A stretch of 64,000 nucleotides of DNA, from the NCBI RefSeq assembly GCF_000697965.2, contig NZ_CP015881.1, forward strand, positions 1,227,501 to 1,291,500. The letters are read 5' to 3'. The notes below the pieces were generated by a model that did no database searches, was not told the origin of the DNA, and saw only the letters and a program-made list of their open reading frames with translations. Below, one piece after another: positions 61,614 to 64,000 of the stretch. The translations under genes and the position numbers were made by a program. The DNA is from Ensifer adhaerens. Lineage in GTDB: Bacteria; Pseudomonadota; Alphaproteobacteria; Rhizobiales; Rhizobiaceae. Within the stretch, counting starts at the first letter, position 1, and each line of letters begins with the position of its first letter.

Positions 61614-62018
61614 TCAGGCCGCCGTGCCGGCATCGATCTCGGCAAAGACCTGCTTGGCGATCTTGATCGCGTGGTTGGCCGCCGGCACGCCGGCATAGAT
61701 CGCCACGTGCAGCAGCGCCTCGCAGATATCCTCGCGGGTCGCACCGGTATTGGCGGTCGCCCGCACATGCATGGCAACCTCGTCATCCTGGCCGAGGGCT
61801 GCGAGCAACGCGATCGTCACGATCGAGCGCTCACGCTTCGTCCAGGTCGGCCGCGACCAGACATGGCCCCACGCCGCTTCGGTGATCAGCTCCTGGAAGG
61901 GGCGGTCGAATTCGGTAGAAACCGACTGCGTCCGATCCACGTGATTGTCGCCGAGCACCGCACGGCGCGTGGCCATGCCCTGGCGATAGCGATCGGAGGG
62001 CGCAGAAGCGTCACTCAT
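61614..62018 (-). CDS. pcaC: 4-carboxymuconolactone decarboxylase
   Basis: 134 residues of the CMD/AhpD-like family: MATRRAVLGDNHVDRTQS, then EAAWGHVWSRPTWTKRERSIVTIALLAALGQDDEVAMHVRATANTGATREDICEALLHVAIYAGVPAANHAIKIAKQV. The Glu/His acid-base patch (RERSIVTIA and EVAMHVRA) is family-typical. It converts 4-carboxymuconolactone to the enol-lactone. Its start lies within the pcaD 3' end (8-bp overlap). Confidence 0.95.
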   Translation of the reverse strand: MSDASAPSDRYRQGMATRRAVLGDNHVDRTQSVSTEFDRPFQELITEAAWGHVWSRPTWTKRERSIVTIALLAALGQDDEVAMHVRATANTGATREDICEALLHVAIYAGVPAANHAIKIAKQVFAEIDAGTAA

Positions 62019-62823
62019 GGGTCCTGTCTCCATGCATTGCAATTTCGAAGAAGGCGCGCAGCACCGCGGTCAAGGCTTCCGGGTTTTCGACGCAGGGAAT
62101 GTGACCGGCATCGCGGATGACTTCGTAGCGCGCACCGGGAATGAGGCGGGCGGTGGCAAGCACGACATCCGGCGGCGTCGAGCCGTCCTGATCGCCGACG
62201 ACGCAAAGCGTCGGCACGGCGATGCGGGCTGCCGCCTCGGTATAGTCGGCGTCGCGGATGGCGGCGCAGGTGGCGACGTATCCGGTTACAGGCTGACGGA
62301 CGAGCATGTTGCGATAGCCGGCATAGGCGATGTTTTCCGGGCGGCGAAACGCCGGCGTGAACCAGCGCTCGAGCACGCTATCGGCAATCGCCTCGATGCC
62401 GTGTTCCTCTACCGCCGCGATGCGTGCGGCCCAGGTCTCGGCCGTGCCGATCTTGTGCGCCGTGTCGCAAAGGACGAGCGCCCGCACCAGAGCGGGCCGT
62501 CGCTGGTAGAGCGACTGCGCAATCAGGCCGCCGACCGAGAGGCCGCAGATGATCGCCTGCTTGACCGAGAGCATGTCGAGCAGGCCGGCAAGGTCGTTCG
62601 CATGGTCCTCGATCGCATAGGGTGTGGGCCCGATATCCGAGAGGCCATGGCCGCGTTTGTCGTAGAGGACGATGGCAAAATCGCCGGCAAGACGGACGAT
62701 GACATCGCGCCAGATGCGAAAATCCGTGCCGAGCGAATTGGCGAAAACCAGCACCGGCCGGTCGCCGGTGGCGCCGATCACCTGATAGTGGATCGTAATG
62801 TCGTTGATACGGGCAAACTGCAC
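62011..62823 (-). CDS. pcaD: beta-Ketoadipate enol-lactone hydrolase
   Basis: 270 residues, alpha/beta hydrolase. PVLVFANSLGTDFRIW holds the oxyanion HG-like region; nucleophile elbow is ICGLSVGGLIAQSL (Ser); Asp in VVGDQDGSTPPD and His in RDAGHIPCVENPEAL complete the triad. It hydrolyses the enol-lactone to beta-ketoadipate. The GTG start at 62823 has GGAGG about 9 nt upstream. It is first of the operon, facing pcaQ across a PcaQ-like box. Confidence 0.95.
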   Translation of the reverse strand: MQFARINDITIHYQVIGATGDRPVLVFANSLGTDFRIWRDVIVRLAGDFAIVLYDKRGHGLSDIGPTPYAIEDHANDLAGLLDMLSVKQAIICGLSVGGLIAQSLYQRRPALVRALVLCDTAHKIGTAETWAARIAAVEEHGIEAIADSVLERWFTPAFRRPENIAYAGYRNMLVRQPVTGYVATCAAIRDADYTEAAARIAVPTLCVVGDQDGSTPPDVVLATARLIPGARYEVIRDAGHIPCVENPEALTAVLRAFFEIAMHGDRTHE

Positions 62824-62893
62824 GGGCTCTCTCCTCCGCCACCAAATTGGATATTTAATCTGGTTAGGTAAAATGATATTTCATGGCATTTCA

Positions 62894-62909
62894 TTAACTT
62901 GAGGGTTAT
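62894..62909 (-). promoter_or_regulatory. PcaQ box between pcaD and pcaQ
   Basis: Plus-strand TTAACT-TGAG-GGTTAT; on the pcaD coding strand ATAACC-CTCA-AGTTAA, one mismatch from the ATAACC-N4-GGTTAA consensus I recall. It lies 71 nt before the pcaD GTG. A CATTTTAC element (minus strand, 62867-62875 region) is 18 nt away, a plausible -10. The box overlaps the first possible pcaQ start codon, suggesting autoregulation. Confidence 0.8.
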
Positions 62910-63843
62910 GAATTCCATGATCGACGCCCGGGTCAAGTTTCGCCATCTACAGACATTTGTCGAGGTCTCCCGGCAGAAGAGCGTGATGAAGGCGGCCGAG
63001 CTGCTGCATGTCAGCCAGCCGGCCGTGACCAAGACGATCCGCGAACTCGAAGAGGTGCTTGGCGTCGCGGTCTTCGAGCGCGACGGGCGCGGCATCAAGA
63101 TAACACGCTATGGCGAGGTGTTCCTGCGCCACGCCGGTGCGGCGCTGACGGCGCTTCGGCAAGGGCTCGATTCGGTCTCGCAGGAACGGTCCGGCGACGG
63201 CGTTCCGGTCCGCATCGGAGCGCTGCCGACCGTCTCGACACGCATCATGCCGCACGCCATGACGCTGTTTCTCAAGGAGGAGACCGGCGCCCGCATCAAG
63301 ATCGTCACCGGCGAGAATGCAGTCCTCCTCGAACAGCTGCGCGTCGGCGATCTCGATCTGGTCGTCGGGCGGCTTGCGGCACCGGAAAAGATGACCGGCT
63401 TTTCCTTCGAGCATCTCTACTCGGAACAGGTGGTCTTTGCCGTCAGGGCTGGACATCCGCTGCTTGCCGGCGCCCATTCCACCTTTGCGCGGCTCGCCGA
63501 CTTCCCGGTCCTGATGCCGACACGCGCCTCGATCATCCGCCCCTTCGTCGAGCGCTTCCTGATCACAAATGGTATTGCCAGTCTGCCGAACCAGATCGAG
63601 ACAGTGTCCGACGCCTTCGGCCGGGCCTTCGTGCGGGCGAGCGATGCGATCTGGATCATCTCCGCCGGTGTCGTCGCCGCCGATGTCGACGATGGCACGA
63701 TCGCAATCCTGCCGATCGACACAAGCGAAACGAAAGGTCCTGTTGGCCTGACCATGCGCGCCGACGCGGTGCCGCCGCTCGCCCTTTCTCTGCTGATGCA
63801 GACTATCCGAGAGGCGGCGACAGCGGTCTCAGCCAAGCTCTAG
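62908..63843 (+). CDS. pcaQ: LysR-family activator of the pca genes
   Basis: 311 residues. The LysR HTH is FRHLQTFVEVSRQKSVMKAAELLHVSQPAVTKTIRELEEVLGVAVFERDGRGIKITRYGEVFL; the effector domain follows (VRIGALPTVSTRIMPHAMTLF to the C-terminus). PcaQ responds to beta-carboxymuconate and activates pcaDCHGB. Candidate starts are ATG at 62908 and 62917; GAGGG lies only 3 nt before the first and 12 nt before the second, so the start is uncertain. Confidence 0.93.
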   Translation: MNSMIDARVKFRHLQTFVEVSRQKSVMKAAELLHVSQPAVTKTIRELEEVLGVAVFERDGRGIKITRYGEVFLRHAGAALTALRQGLDSVSQERSGDGVPVRIGALPTVSTRIMPHAMTLFLKEETGARIKIVTGENAVLLEQLRVGDLDLVVGRLAAPEKMTGFSFEHLYSEQVVFAVRAGHPLLAGAHSTFARLADFPVLMPTRASIIRPFVERFLITNGIASLPNQIETVSDAFGRAFVRASDAIWIISAGVVAADVDDGTIAILPIDTSETKGPVGLTMRADAVPPLALSLLMQTIREAATAVSAKL

Positions 63844-63875
63844 CAGCGCCTGGCCGATCGACATCGCCTCTGCGA

Positions 63876-64000
63876 TCATCTCGCTCCGGCAACCGCTCCG
63901 ACGTTGAGAATTCGGCTGCTGCTCAACAGGCCTGCGGCCTGCACCAGCGGATAACCGGCGGCTGCGATATCGGAATTGATCCGGTGGAGGTCGCGCACGA
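63876..64000 (-). CDS. C-terminus of a minus-strand gene, possibly an Na/Pi cotransporter (PhoU-like tail)
   Basis: Only the last 40 residues are in the window, ending at a TGA at 63876-63878: RDLHRINSDIAAAGYPLVQAAGLLSSSRIL. The RDL-x-RINS pattern near the end resembles the PhoU-like C-terminal helix of Na/Pi cotransporter family proteins. Too short to be sure of the family; the reading frame itself is clear. Confidence 0.5.
   Translation of the reverse strand, partial: VRDLHRINSDIAAAGYPLVQAAGLLSSSRILNVGAVAGAR

Overview
The window is high-GC, densely packed DNA with many ATGA/TGATG gene overlaps and strong GGAGG-type ribosome sites. Gene content and order (pccB-pccA-bhbA, phnGHIJKL, pcaDCHGB with pcaQ, a LivKHMGF-type importer resembling pcaMNVWX, CtrA-like and PcaQ-like boxes) point to an alphaproteobacterium of the Rhizobiaceae, most like Sinorhizobium/Ensifer, and probably a secondary chromid related to pSymB. 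The taxon is an inference from gene content and not from a database match. I saw no rRNA, tRNA, CRISPR array, insertion sequence or prophage.

Layout. (1) 1-9.4 kb: a valine-degradation pair (isobutyryl-CoA dehydrogenase and a 3-hydroxyisobutyryl-CoA hydrolase cut by the window edge) on the minus strand, a ScfR/PccR regulator, and the divergent propionyl-CoA operon pccB-small membrane protein-pccA-bhbA. Together these take valine-derived and other propionyl-CoA to succinyl-CoA. (2) 9.4-16.2 kb: a polytopic membrane protein facing three exported proteins of unknown function, a VOC protein, a glutathione S-transferase, and a selenium-binding-protein/methanethiol-oxidase gene with a membrane partner. 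(3) 16.3-22.6 kb: phosphonate C-P lyase genes phnF | phnGHIJKL plus a hexapeptide transferase, without phnM or phnN. (4) 22.6-24 kb: DUF922 and DUF992 exported proteins. (5) 24.3-32.3 kb: a GntR-controlled operon with a PdxA2-type dehydrogenase, a TctABC tripartite transporter, a TIM-barrel protein and a DhaKL kinase. This is a plausible, possibly undescribed, sugar-acid pathway. (6) 32.7-38.4 kb: a giant FecR-TPR-outer-membrane-barrel protein overlapping a CHASE2 adenylate/guanylate cyclase. (7) 38.4-43.3 kb: an ABC importer that I identify as the protocatechuate transporter PcaMNVWX, because its promoter carries a PcaQ-like box in the same arrangement as the pcaD promoter. (8) 43.4-51.1 kb: mixed genes: a two-HKD phospholipase-D protein, a DUF899 protein, an orphan FliN-like protein with a perfect TTAA-N7-TTAA CtrA site, an SDR, a SufR-like Fe-S regulator facing a frameshifted superoxide dismutase gene, a flavin reductase and a TPR protein. 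(9) 51.2-59.1 kb: galacturonate catabolism (TRAP transporter, gli, gci, kdgD; divergent udh and a GntR regulator). (10) 59.1-63.8 kb: the protocatechuate branch of the beta-ketoadipate pathway (pcaDCHGB) and divergent pcaQ, followed by the tail of one more minus-strand gene.

The overall theme is plant- and soil-derived carbon and phosphorus: aromatic acids, uronic acids, sugar acids, phosphonates and branched-chain amino acids. Each pathway sits beside its own importer and regulator. The observations most worth following are the frameshift that removes two metal ligands from the superoxide dismutase, the paired PcaQ boxes linking two loci 20 kb apart, the PdxA2/TctABC/DhaKL operon, the FecR-barrel/cyclase pair, and hairpins directly after the solute-binding-protein gene in all three transporter operons.
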